Shown piece by piece: positions 28,754 to 37,625 of a DNA stretch of 64,000 nucleotides. The DNA lies in assembly GCA_041738715.1 (NCBI GenBank), contig JBGSPI010000077.1, positions 1-64,000 of the forward strand, in the 5' to 3' direction. The notes under the pieces are model-generated. The model made no database searches. It worked only from the letters and a program-made list of their open reading frames with translations, and was not told the origin of the DNA. The first letter of the stretch is position 1; every line of letters starts with the position of its first letter. Both the position numbers and the translations under genes were made by a program. The DNA is from Chamaesiphon sp041738715. Its GTDB lineage: Bacteria > Cyanobacteriota > Cyanobacteriia > Cyanobacteriales > Chamaesiphonaceae.

Positions 28754-30025
28754 CTATTTACCAATAACATCACGAGCAGATAGTCCTTCGCTGTTGGCTC
28801 CGAAATACCAAATTGTGGCGGCGACTTCGCCGAGGTTGACGGGTTTCTTTGGTTGAAATAGGGTAGTGTAACCGAAGACACGCCGGATGTTCGATCGATC
28901 GCCCTGTTGAAAATCAGCCAATACAGCCCGAAGTGCTCTAGGTTCAACTTTTGGCGCGTCTTGAAATCCCCAGGTTTGCTTAACGGCCTCTAGTGACGCT
29001 GCTGGCAGGGGTTGACGGGAATCGAGGGGAACTTTCCATAAAATCATTTGTTCTCGCGTCAAGGGGGTATCAGGCCGAAAGAGAACGCTCGTAGCATCGC
29101 CACTGAGGGAGCTGGGAATGAATCCAGCTTCGGCTAATCCCTGAATACTGGGAAAATCAGGATGAGTGGACGGCACGTCTTGAAATGCAGGTTTTGTGTC
29201 TGTGGTGGCGAGACGGATTTGTTGGGTTGGGTTGGTGCTGTTAATCCGGTTATAGGCACCGATGAGCCAGCGAGCATATTCGCGGCGAGTGACTCCCCGA
29301 CTGATGGCGGGGATATTGTTTTTGCTCGTGGTGTCTGCACTCGTAAAGACCCCGATTTGGGTGAGATCTGCGAGATAATCTTGATTGTCTTTTAAGTTGA
29401 CTGCGCCAACCTCTTGTGGGCTTGGACTTTTGCTAGTAGTTGTAGGCGATGGGACTGTTGTTTGTGTCGGGCTAGATGGAGTGGTGGAACTAGTTGTGGG
29501 ATCTAGCAGTGTGACGGTAAAGGCGGTAGTGCCGGATTGCTGTTTGTCTGTGCTAGTCTGGGGTTCGATCGAAACAGTCGTTGTGGATTGTGTTGCTACT
29601 AATTGTGCTGCGTTATCAGTAGGTTGGGTGACAATTTGCCACTGTTTGGCGGCTAGTTCTTTTTGATAAAATGCGTAAACTAGATCGATCGGATCTGGGG
29701 TCGTCCAATTGGTGACAATGCCGCGCTCTTGACTTTGCTCAGTAGATTGAAGTTTCGCGCGGGAATAAACGGGGAAGTCTGTGGGGAGTGAATTTGTCGA
29801 TGTTTCGCTAGTTGCGGGAGTTGGAGTACTAACAGTAGTTGGATCTGTTAGTTTCGGATCTGGAGCGAGCGTATTTTGGAGAGATTGACCGCCATTACAC
29901 CCATACATGGACAAGAGAAAGCTAGTGGCCAATAGCCACTGGCGACTGCGGTTCAACCAGATCTGGATTGACGATTGCTGTCTACTATAGCCAGCCGTTC
30001 GCACATTCGAGGCAGGACATGACAC
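28754..30025 (-). CDS. SLH-like domain lipoprotein
   Basis: A 423-residue protein with a hydrophobic signal segment ending in the lipobox LSMYGC (about residues 38-43), so lipidated and exported. A Thr/Ser/Pro-rich linker (about 150-205) separates an N-terminal alpha/beta region (residues 75-150) from a C-terminal part with S-layer-homology-like repeats (DYLADLTQIGVF ... TRREYARWLIGAYNRI, FQDVPSTHPDFPSIQGLAEAGFI, PLTREQMILW). SLH repeats usually bind cell-wall polymers; cyanobacterial homologues are conserved but of unknown role. The start is GTG at 30025; a later non-ATG start is possible because the signal segment only begins at about residue 20. Confidence 0.82.
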   Translation of the reverse strand: MSCPASNVRTAGYSRQQSSIQIWLNRSRQWLLATSFLLSMYGCNGGQSLQNTLAPDPKLTDPTTVSTPTPATSETSTNSLPTDFPVYSRAKLQSTEQSQERGIVTNWTTPDPIDLVYAFYQKELAAKQWQIVTQPTDNAAQLVATQSTTTVSIEPQTSTDKQQSGTTAFTVTLLDPTTSSTTPSSPTQTTVPSPTTTSKSPSPQEVGAVNLKDNQDYLADLTQIGVFTSADTTSKNNIPAISRGVTRREYARWLIGAYNRINSTNPTQQIRLATTDTKPAFQDVPSTHPDFPSIQGLAEAGFIPSSLSGDATSVLFRPDTPLTREQMILWKVPLDSRQPLPAASLEAVKQTWGFQDAPKVEPRALRAVLADFQQGDRSNIRRVFGYTTLFQPKKPVNLGEVAATIWYFGANSEGLSARDVIGK

Positions 30026-30227
30026 AACTGATAATTCTATAGAGTTAGTCCACTTAATTTTACTATATTCATTAAGTTTTCTCTAGGATTGCTGATTGAA
30101 TTGAAAAAATTGGATCGCATTTGCTCAACGGTTCGGTTAGTCAACGACTGAATTCTCCCGTTGTAAGTTCTCCGAACCTCTCCCCACCCCTGACTCAAGA
30201 TGGGGATGCCCGAAGATGCTATTGGGG

Positions 30228-30449
30228 TCAAATTTTGGATTGGAGAGAGCGAATAAATTCTCTAATAATATCTGTTTTGGTGCGTTCGGTCTTGTCAGCA
30301 AAAGCTTCTAAAATTTTCAGTTCTTGTTCAGGAATTTTGACGTTTAATTGTTTGAGAGACATACTGCGAGTACGGTGGGGGATAATGTGGGGAACAATAT
30401 TAGAGCTAGTGGTATGTGGAGGAAAGTTACTGATGATTTGAGTATTCAT
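30228..30449 (-). CDS. Small ribbon-helix-helix protein
   Basis: A 73-residue protein whose C-terminal part (about 30-73: LKQLNVKIPEQELKILEAFA...ERTKTDIIREFIRSL) fits the RHH/CopG DNA-binding fold, with the beta strand LNVKI and the second helix starting at a Thr-Asp. Such proteins are often antitoxins or plasmid-type repressors. The ATG at 30449 has GAGGA a few bases upstream; an internal Met codon at 30362 lacks a ribosome site. No toxin gene follows: the overlapping 64-codon frame lacks recognisable content, so this is an orphan or a stand-alone regulator. Confidence 0.65.
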   Translation of the reverse strand: MNTQIISNFPPHTTSSNIVPHIIPHRTRSMSLKQLNVKIPEQELKILEAFADKTERTKTDIIREFIRSLQSKI

Positions 30450-30759
30450 TTGTCCTCATGAAGTAGTTGGGTATAAAGAGGAATGATTAGCAACCATTCG
30501 CTTGACAAAGATGTTTGTCATAGATTGATTTACTCACCACAAATCCAGGGCTAGTCGATAAACCTCAGTCAGATCAACTAGCGCGCAAAAATCGAAACCG
30601 ATCTGAACCGCTCCAGGGCAAATTAAATTGTTGTCAAGCTACGTCGGTTAATCACTCAAGTTGCCAATTATGGGTGATTGGGAGAGAAAGGGAATCGGAC
30701 TAGTAAATAACTTTTGGCGATATTCTGCTAATCCATAATCCCCAATCTCTAATCCCTAG
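30450..30759. other. Intergenic region between RHH gene and ftsZ
   Basis: About 310 bases, no gene seen. Degenerate CTAATCC/CCCAATCTC heptamer-like copies occupy 30727-30760 next to the ftsZ stop codon. Confidence 0.45.
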
Positions 30760-31995
30760 CTATTTAGGGCGACGGTCTTGCAAAAATTTGGGTAAATCTG
30801 CACCATTGTAGTTCTGTGATTGAGTAGCTGGGTTTTTGGGAAATATGGGTTCGCGTTGCTCTTTTGGTGCAGCGGGTAGTGGTGGTGACGAATTGCGATT
30901 ATCCGAGCTAGTTCGGGAACCGCTCATTTTTTGACCCCCAATTGGATTGGGCGTTTCGCCGGTAAATCCGGTAGCAATTACCGTAATCCGCATTTCACCT
31001 TGCATCTCAGGGTCGATCACTGCACCAAAGATAATATTGGCATTGGGATCGACTACTTCGTAGATGGTTTCTGCGGCAACATTAACTTCACTCAGGGTCA
31101 TGTCAGAACCTCCAGTGATGTTTAAAACGACACCGCGTGCGCCCTCAATTGAAGATTCCAGTAGTGGTGAAGTAATAGCTTGCACTGCCGCTTCCCGCGC
31201 CCGTGATTTACCCGATCCTTCACCAATCCCCATCAATGCTGAACCCGCGTCTGCCATCACCGCTCGCACATCGGCAAAGTCAACATTGATCAGTCCAGGG
31301 ATCGTAATAATATCTGAAATCCCCTGTACACCAGAGCGAAGTACGTCATCGGCGATCCGAAACGCTTCTTGCACTGGGGTCTGTTCGTTGATTGCCTGTA
31401 GGAGCTTATCGTTAGGGATGATAATTAAGGTGTCAACCTGACTTTGCAGTCCATTAATCCCTTCCTCGGCTTGATTTGTGCGTTTCCGTCCTTCAAATGT
31501 GAAGGGGCGAGTGACGACACCTACGGTTAAAGCACCCATTTCTTTGGCAACTTCAGCTACAATTCTGGCGGCACCAGTACCAGTCCCACCTCCCATCCCA
31601 GCGGTAATAAAGACAAGATCTGCGCCTTCAAGGGCGATCGCGATGTCTTCCCGTGATTCTTCAGCGGCCTTTTGACCGATGGCTGGATTACCTCCGGCAC
31701 CAAGTCCACGGGTGAGTTTTTGGCCTAATTGAATCCGTCGCCCTGCCTCAGAGTTGGAGTTGGATAGAGCTTGGGCATCGGTATTCATTGTCCAAAATTC
31801 GATACCCTCGATATCGCTGGCGATCATGCGATTGACGGCATTGCTGCCACCACCGCCGACACCAATAACTTTGATGCGGGCTACACTACTAAAAGTAAGA
31901 TCTTCAGGCATTCTTTCATCCCTTGGTGTGCTGTAACTCTCTCGGGGCGAGAGAGTTCTGAATCCTGGATAAGAGGTAGGATTAGAATTGTTCAT
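30760..31995 (-). CDS. ftsZ: Cell division protein FtsZ
   Basis: Tubulin-like GTPase that forms the division ring. 411 residues. It shows GVGGGGSNAVNRM, the tubulin signature GMGGGTGTGAARIVA, the T7 synergy loop NVDFADVRAVM and a conserved C-terminal peptide DLPKFLQDRR that binds partner proteins (in cyanobacteria SepF/ZipN). The N-terminal extension (about 30 residues before AVARIKV-like start) is typical of cyanobacterial FtsZ. It is downstream of ftsQ on the same strand (273-base gap). Confidence 0.97.
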   Translation of the reverse strand: MNNSNPTSYPGFRTLSPRESYSTPRDERMPEDLTFSSVARIKVIGVGGGGSNAVNRMIASDIEGIEFWTMNTDAQALSNSNSEAGRRIQLGQKLTRGLGAGGNPAIGQKAAEESREDIAIALEGADLVFITAGMGGGTGTGAARIVAEVAKEMGALTVGVVTRPFTFEGRKRTNQAEEGINGLQSQVDTLIIIPNDKLLQAINEQTPVQEAFRIADDVLRSGVQGISDIITIPGLINVDFADVRAVMADAGSALMGIGEGSGKSRAREAAVQAITSPLLESSIEGARGVVLNITGGSDMTLSEVNVAAETIYEVVDPNANIIFGAVIDPEMQGEMRITVIATGFTGETPNPIGGQKMSGSRTSSDNRNSSPPLPAAPKEQREPIFPKNPATQSQNYNGADLPKFLQDRRPK

Positions 31996-32268
31996 GAGTC
32001 AGGTATACGTTGAATCTTTTTACAGCATAGTAACTCGATCGTAGATGTTTTGTGAGGTTATTTTTAGACAGAGTATAGAAAACTGATGTACAATGGGATC
32101 TGTCTTCTAGATGTCCGGCAATAACGGTAACTGGATTGGAGTAACTTAGGTAGCTACCTATCTAGTCAAGATATACCGATTATATGGGCACAAATCAGTC
32201 TCACAAAAATCTACTTGAGCATGCTATTGATGTCTTAATATGTACTAACTCCAGATGTAGTTTGAGAG

Positions 32269-33087
32269 TTAAGATGACTGAGGTGGAATGGTTCCCGATC
32301 GCTTGAGTTGTAACTTTGGCGCAGCCGGATATTCCAGATCTAAATACTCGACTTCCACCAAATGTGGGAGCTTGGTGTATTTGCGCCAATCCCGCAGTAG
32401 ATCGAGTTGGTGGATCTGAGCAAGGAGACGCTGGCGATCTCCAAGGCTACCTAATCTTACCTTACCTACTTCAGTTTGCAAGATCGAATTTTGGGGATCG
32501 CTACAATCGATCGATTCAATTAATACGGGGCTACTATGGAGAGCCGGATATAGTTGCAGCCAGTTAGGACACATTCCTTGTTTCGGTGCCAAGACTCGCA
32601 GTTGGGGGGCAGTTTGTTGAACTGGAGCTTGATAACTTGCCACGGGAATTTGATTGCCACGTTCATCTAAAAACGCTGGCGGGGATTTGCTGTCAACCCG
32701 GGAAACTTGAGCGACGGGCGGACGATCCTCGATCTGTACGAGCAGCCGTGGGGGTAATAACTCTCGATCGACTCTGGCACTGATAATCGCACCGTGTTTG
32801 ATGATGTTAGCAGTTAATTTTGCTGGTGCTAGCTGGAAGATCGACTGCGGATAGGGAATTGCCAATCTCGATCGAATTGCTGCGTCACTGAGATAACGAT
32901 TACCCTGAATCCGAATCTGTTCGGGTTGGGAAATCTGCCAATCAGCCTGATTGGCAAGCCAAACAACCCCAGTTAAAATACCACTCATACAACCAAATCG
33001 CCACAAAGATTTGACGGCGCGAATCCGTCGCTGTTGGCGCAACTGACGACGGCGTTGTTTGACTTGTGCGCGGGATGATGGGTTCAT
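32269..33087 (-). CDS. ftsQ: Cell division protein FtsQ/DivIB
   Basis: A 272-residue bitopic membrane protein. A basic cytoplasmic head (RRQLRQQRRIRAVK) leads to one membrane helix (about 31-46), then a POTRA domain (about 55-125: IRIQGNRYLSDAAIRSRL) and a beta domain. It links early and late divisome parts. The ATG overlaps the last bases of lptC by 4 (ATGA), so the two are translationally coupled; ftsZ follows. Divergent sequence is usual for the family. Confidence 0.88.
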   Translation of the reverse strand: MNPSSRAQVKQRRRQLRQQRRIRAVKSLWRFGCMSGILTGVVWLANQADWQISQPEQIRIQGNRYLSDAAIRSRLAIPYPQSIFQLAPAKLTANIIKHGAIISARVDRELLPPRLLVQIEDRPPVAQVSRVDSKSPPAFLDERGNQIPVASYQAPVQQTAPQLRVLAPKQGMCPNWLQLYPALHSSPVLIESIDCSDPQNSILQTEVGKVRLGSLGDRQRLLAQIHQLDLLRDWRKYTKLPHLVEVEYLDLEYPAAPKLQLKRSGTIPPQSS

Positions 33088-34223
33088 GGGGATTGGGGGA
33101 TAATCTCGGTCTGAACTTGTTGGGGACGATCGCTGGTAATGACGATTGATTGATCTTGGAGCTTACCCACACCACGATTACCAGTGAATTTAATTTGCGG
33201 GCTAGTTTGTTGATATACTACGTTACCAGTTCCGATAAGCTGTTGGGAAGTCATTTCCCAGACTAATCGATCGGCGCGGAGGTTTGCCTGGTTGGTGGTG
33301 GCGATCCCGCGAGCATTACCCGAGAGAGTGGCGGTTGAGCTTTGGAAATCGACAGATCCGGCATCAGCCGTAAAAGTAGCTTGTTCTTGTTGGTGCCAAA
33401 TTTTCAGTGGTCGATCGGCAGTTACTAGTTCGTGATCGATCCTCCAGCTAAAGGATTCACCATTGACTTGAATTAGCGGATTGGTGGAATTAAATTGAAC
33501 ATTACCTTGAAGATTGATAATTTTGCGATCGAGACTGCTATTCGAGCTATTTGCGGTGACTTTGGCGGTAATTTTTTCGCCTTGGTAACGTTGAATTTGG
33601 ACTGGACGATCTCCGAGGATTTTTTGGTCTTTGACTAACCAGGTGAGATGTTCGGTTTGCATTGCCAATCGCGGCTCGGTGGAAAAAGCAGTGATTTTGC
33701 CACTGAGTTTCATCTCCTGTTTGCGGCTAAAATATTGACCGCGATCGGCATTAGCTTGAAACTGGGGATGATTAGCTTGAACGCGATCGCGAATTGTCAG
33801 TAGATCTGCTTTCGGTTGCCATTCGATCTCTTGCCCGACTAGCACTAGATTATTGCGAGTTTCTTTAGCGATCACATCCCCACGCAAGAATACTTTTTCT
33901 CCCTCTTGTTCGACTTCACCAGTTTTAGCGGTGACATTGAGGATGACCTGCCCATCTTGGTAGAAATCCCCATTGAGATTAGTGACTTTAGCACTCTTTT
34001 GGTTTGGGGCATAGATCCCTTTTTGGGCGCGAACTTTCCACAGGGGTTTACCCTGTTTATCTACTTGCTCAAAGCTGAGATTGTTCAGTTCTAGTTTTGG
34101 TTCGATGGGTGATGGACTGGGACTCGACGTAGGTTGCGGCTTGGCTGTTCGACGACAACCACCCAGTCCGAGACTGAAGATCGCCGCGCCGATAATGGCA
34201 AGTTTGAAAAAGCTGCGTACCAT
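33084..34223 (-). CDS. lptC: LPS export ABC transporter periplasmic protein LptC
   Basis: A 379-residue protein with a lipoprotein-like signal (MVRSFFKLAIIGAAIFSLGL followed by GGC) and then LptC/OstA-type beta-jellyroll repeats. These carry lipopolysaccharide from the inner-membrane LptBFG complex towards LptA/LptD. The frame opens 41 codons further upstream, but that part is encoded by G/C-rich heptamer repeats and reads as a Pro-Ser-Arg stretch, so the true start is the ATG at 34223, directly before the signal peptide. It overlaps ftsQ by 4 bases. Confidence 0.85.
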   Translation of the reverse strand: MVRSFFKLAIIGAAIFSLGLGGCRRTAKPQPTSSPSPSPIEPKLELNNLSFEQVDKQGKPLWKVRAQKGIYAPNQKSAKVTNLNGDFYQDGQVILNVTAKTGEVEQEGEKVFLRGDVIAKETRNNLVLVGQEIEWQPKADLLTIRDRVQANHPQFQANADRGQYFSRKQEMKLSGKITAFSTEPRLAMQTEHLTWLVKDQKILGDRPVQIQRYQGEKITAKVTANSSNSSLDRKIINLQGNVQFNSTNPLIQVNGESFSWRIDHELVTADRPLKIWHQQEQATFTADAGSVDFQSSTATLSGNARGIATTNQANLRADRLVWEMTSQQLIGTGNVVYQQTSPQIKFTGNRGVGKLQDQSIVITSDRPQQVQTEIIPQSP

Positions 34224-34251
34224 GATGTCGGGGATCGGGAATCGGATGGCG

Positions 34252-34385
34252 GACGGGGGGACGGGGGACGAGGGGACTGGGGGACGATGGGACGGGGGGA
34301 CAGGGGGACGGGGGGACGGGGGAACTGTCCACTGTCCACTGTTCACTGTCCACTTTCAACTTTCAACTTTCAACTTTCAACTGTT
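34252..34385. repeat. Composite heptanucleotide repeat array upstream of lptC
   Basis: Three arrays are joined: GGGGGAC-type (34255-34325, about ten units), CACTGTC-type (34326-34352, four units) and TTTCAAC-type (34353-34382, four to five units). Such STRR arrays are typical between cyanobacterial genes. This one lies between labA-like and lptC on the same strand. Confidence 0.9.
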
Positions 34386-34392
34386 CCCTAAT

Positions 34393-34983
34393 TCACACCC
34401 AGATATCGGGAGTGAGAGATGGCGATGCCGTACTGCTACGGGGAGTTTTTTGGACATCTTCCTTGACATTTTCCAGATCGATGTACCTGTCGGAGACATT
34501 AATCAGACTATCACTAGTCATCGATCGCAAGCTTACAACTTCTACTCGTACCCCTCGATAACTGACAGCATCCACCGCATAAGCGAGATCCCCGTCTCCG
34601 CTGACAAGTACCGCCGTGTCGTAAGATCCGACCAGTGCCATCATATCAACAGCAATTTCCACATCAAGGTTGGCTTTTTTTGAGCCATCGGGTAGTTGCA
34701 CCAAATCTTTGGCAATTACTCGATAACCATTGCGGCGCATCCAGAGTAAGAATCCCTGCTGTTTTTCATTAGTGCGATCGACTCCAGTATAAAAGAAGGC
34801 CCGGAGTAACCGAGAACCACCAGTAAGTCTGGCTAATAACTTAGTATAGTCAATCTCAATATTCAGTTGCAGTGCTGCATAAAATAAATTAGAGCCATCG
34901 ATAAAAATTGCGACTCTACCGCGATTTTCGAGAACTTGCTGGGCTGAAAAGATCGAATTTTCATCATGATTGAAACTATTCAT
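34393..34983 (-). CDS. LabA-like NYN-domain protein
   Basis: A 196-residue protein with a NYN/PIN-like fold: IFIDGSNLFYAA (first acidic site), KKANLDVEIAVDM and VLVSGDGDLAYAV (further Asp). These carboxylates form a metal-dependent RNase-type centre in the family. LabA in Synechococcus dampens expression from the circadian KaiC clock; LabA-like proteins have wider roles. The C-terminal 40 residues are a less conserved tail. The gene is upstream of lptC-ftsQ-ftsZ on the same strand; repeats fill the gap between them. Confidence 0.88.
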   Translation of the reverse strand: MNSFNHDENSIFSAQQVLENRGRVAIFIDGSNLFYAALQLNIEIDYTKLLARLTGGSRLLRAFFYTGVDRTNEKQQGFLLWMRRNGYRVIAKDLVQLPDGSKKANLDVEIAVDMMALVGSYDTAVLVSGDGDLAYAVDAVSYRGVRVEVVSLRSMTSDSLINVSDRYIDLENVKEDVQKTPRSSTASPSLTPDIWV

Positions 34984-35099
34984 TAGTATTTTAAGTTGTT
35001 AAAAATTGGAAAAAAAGTTTTTAAAAATTGAAAAAAATTTATTTGAGAAATTAAGCAGTAGTTGAATGGACACCGCTGTAAGTTACCAACTGACAATAG

Positions 35100-36725
35100 T
35101 TAACTGGCTCCTGGAAGTTCTAGCTTGACAAAGATCGGTTGGGGTTCGCCTAGTGGCGAATTTGCTGTTAGTATGCCCCATTCCATCTGATGATTCCAAT
35201 CCGCTGGCAATTCTAGGTCTAAACTTTCGTTGGCGTGATTGCCACACACTAAATCAAAATCGATGTCTAAACCCAATTGACGATAAATATCCGTACTAAT
35301 TTTCGGGACGATTGGCGACAACAAATATGCAGACAGTCGAATGGATTCCAGCACAGCATATAAGACCTGTGCTAGTTCTGCATGTTTTTCTTGCTTAAAC
35401 AGGGTCCACGGCGCGAGGTCGTCAATGTACTTGTTACTAGAGCGCACCAAAGTTAAAATTGTTTCGCAGGCAGCTTGAAAGGCTAACTCATTATACGCCA
35501 AGTCCACCTTAGATCCTAGATCTTGTCCCAAGATTTTCAGGGGATTGTCGGCGGAAATCTCCGCTGCATGGCAGTTGGGTACTTGTCCCTGGCAATATTT
35601 TTTTGCCATGTTGAGGGTGCGGTTGACTAAGTTCCCCAAGTTATTGGCAAGATCTGCATTAACGATTTCGACAAAGCGGGTTTCATTAAAGTCACCATCT
35701 TGACCAAATTCAATTTCCTTGAGGAAATAGTACCTTAGTGGTTCGGCTCCATATCGATCGACTAAATCGACAGGATCGATCGCATTCCCTTCACTTTTGC
35801 TAATTTTTTTGCCGTCTTTGGTAAAGTAGCCATGTGCAAAAACTCGATCGGGGATCGGTAATTCTGCTGACATTAACATTGCCGGCCAATAAATCGCATG
35901 AAAGCGTAAAATATCCTTGCCAATTAGATGTAAATCGATCGGCCAACGCTTGCTTAACGCATGATCTAGACTAGGTTCGACACCCGGATCTAGTAATGCT
36001 GTGACATAGCCTAATAAAGCATCAAACCACACATAGATTGTCTGTTGGGGATCGGTAGGTAACGGTAATCCCCAATCCACATTGATCCGCGAAATTGAGA
36101 AGTCTTGCAAGCCTTGGGCGACAAATTTCAATACCTCATTTCGCCGACTGTTTGGTCGAATAAAGTCAGGACGTTCGGCGTATAAAGCTTCGAGTTGGTG
36201 TTGATACTTCGAGAGGCGGAAGAAATAATTAGTTTCGTCGCGCCATTCTACTTGTTTGCTGGGATGGAGCGGACAATGATTGTCTGGTAACAGATCCCGT
36301 TCCTCTTTGAATTCCTCACAGGAGACACAGTACCAACCCTGCTGCTTACCCTGGTAGATATCCCCGCGATCCCAGACTCGCTGAAAAAACTCATTGACAA
36401 TAACCTGATGATTCGCCGCTGTCGTCCGACTAAATCTGTCGTATTGAATATCTAACTTCTTCCAGAGTGAATCAAACTGCTCGACAATTCGATCGCAATG
36501 TTGCTGCGGCGCAACGCCTTTTTCGATGGCTGTTCGCTCGATTTTCTGCCCGTGCTCGTCTGTGCCAGTGATTAAGAGCACATCTCGCCGCTGGAGTCTT
36601 TGCCATCTGGCGATCGCATCAGCCGCCATTGTCGTGTACGCATGTCCGATATGGGGAATATCATTGACATAGTATAGGGGAGTAGTGACGCTGAAAGTGT
36701 TGTGTGTATTTTCTGAATGATTCAT
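35100..36725 (-). CDS. metG: Methionyl-tRNA synthetase
   Basis: Charges tRNA-Met with methionine. 541 residues, class I. It shows the HIGH motif (HIGHAYTT, about residues 21-28), a zinc site with CVSCEEF and CPLH (about 139-165), and KISKSEG as the KMSKS signature (about 307). The C-terminal tRNA-binding EMAP domain of longer bacterial MetRS is absent, as in many cyanobacterial enzymes. Monocistronic; the end is followed by labA-like after about 115 bases. Confidence 0.97.
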   Translation of the reverse strand: MNHSENTHNTFSVTTPLYYVNDIPHIGHAYTTMAADAIARWQRLQRRDVLLITGTDEHGQKIERTAIEKGVAPQQHCDRIVEQFDSLWKKLDIQYDRFSRTTAANHQVIVNEFFQRVWDRGDIYQGKQQGWYCVSCEEFKEERDLLPDNHCPLHPSKQVEWRDETNYFFRLSKYQHQLEALYAERPDFIRPNSRRNEVLKFVAQGLQDFSISRINVDWGLPLPTDPQQTIYVWFDALLGYVTALLDPGVEPSLDHALSKRWPIDLHLIGKDILRFHAIYWPAMLMSAELPIPDRVFAHGYFTKDGKKISKSEGNAIDPVDLVDRYGAEPLRYYFLKEIEFGQDGDFNETRFVEIVNADLANNLGNLVNRTLNMAKKYCQGQVPNCHAAEISADNPLKILGQDLGSKVDLAYNELAFQAACETILTLVRSSNKYIDDLAPWTLFKQEKHAELAQVLYAVLESIRLSAYLLSPIVPKISTDIYRQLGLDIDFDLVCGNHANESLDLELPADWNHQMEWGILTANSPLGEPQPIFVKLELPGAS

Positions 36726-37163
36726 GATAGCAGCTAAAATGTGTCGAATCTTGGCGGTGTTGGTAATTTAAACTAAATTTGCGACGGATTAGTGCGTGAA
36801 TGTATTACTATCGCTAGACAGTTCAATCCTAATGGCGAAATGGACATGTATGGTGAAATTTGGGGAGGAACAGTTTTAGCAATGAAGATTTGGCAGTCGA
36901 GGTTTGCTGTAGAGCCGATGCCGCATTGCTAACTTAGTGAGCAATTGATTTGGTATGAAGGTGAGAGACTTAACCCCAGCTTCCATCATAGATGAGGTCG
37001 TTACTCAATTGAGACAGCTATTGCCTTTATTAACAATAAGTAATCGCCCGATCTTCTTTCGAGGACTAGTTTCGGTGTTTTTTGAAGTATAGATCGTAAT
37101 CATTCTCTCTCCGACGATTCATTTCCTCAATTTTTGCTATACTAAAATCTGGTCAGTTAACTC
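36726..37163. other. Intergenic region between metG and tRNA-Lys
   Basis: About 440 bases, no supportable gene. It should contain the metG promoter and the promoter of the tRNA gene. Confidence 0.5.
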
Positions 37164-37235
37164 GGGTTACTAGCTCAATGGCAGAGCATCGGACTCTTAA
37201 TCCGTTGGTTCGGGGTTCGAGTCCCCGGTCACCCA
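37164..37235 (+). tRNA. tRNA-Lys (CTT anticodon)
   Basis: A 72-base cloverleaf: acceptor GGGTTAC / GTCACCC, D-stem GCTC/GAGC, anticodon loop CTCTTAA with anticodon CTT at 37196-37198, T-arm CGGGG-TTCGAGT-CCCCG, discriminator A at 37235. CCA is not encoded. The acceptor stem has one mismatch (T5 opposite C68) and the anticodon stem one non-pair at its outer end (T27-T43). All invariant positions are present. Confidence 0.9.
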
Positions 37236-37625
37236 TTTGTTAGGAAATAAAGAGTCGGAAATCATAAGTTGCATCAAACTACGCAAGCCGAAATACTAAT
37301 AGAGACAAATAATTACCGAGAGATAATAAATCCTTAGCTTTTAAGCTCGATCGATTAGTTGCAATTATTCCTGGTGCATCAGGTTCGAGCGATATTTGTT
37401 GGTGGAGTGCGGTTTTTACGACCATTTGACAGTGCTTTTACTCCATGAGTAGTATCGAAGTCGTGAGGATCGATCGAGCGTTAACAGGTAATTTTGATGA
37501 ATTTAGATGAATTTAGAGCGTTTACATTAGATTAGAGAATTTCACAAATCTTTATCATTGGCTGCGATTAGCGTATACTACGGGAACAGCGATCTACGCT
37601 AATAGTTTAGAGGAGCAAAAATCTA
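37236..37625. other. Promoter region of crtR
   Basis: About 390 bases without a gene. TATACT (37573) is a plausible -10 box, with a TTTATCA-like -35 (about 37551). GAGGAGC lies 8-12 bases before the crtR ATG. Confidence 0.45.

Noticed and set aside
30037..30231. 64-codon frame overlapping the end of the RHH gene, possible toxin partner
   Set aside because: TTG start, no toxin-like motif; the overlap alone is not enough.
34255..34385. Possible CRISPR array
   Set aside because: Units are heptamers without spacers; these are STRR repeats, and no cas genes occur in the window.
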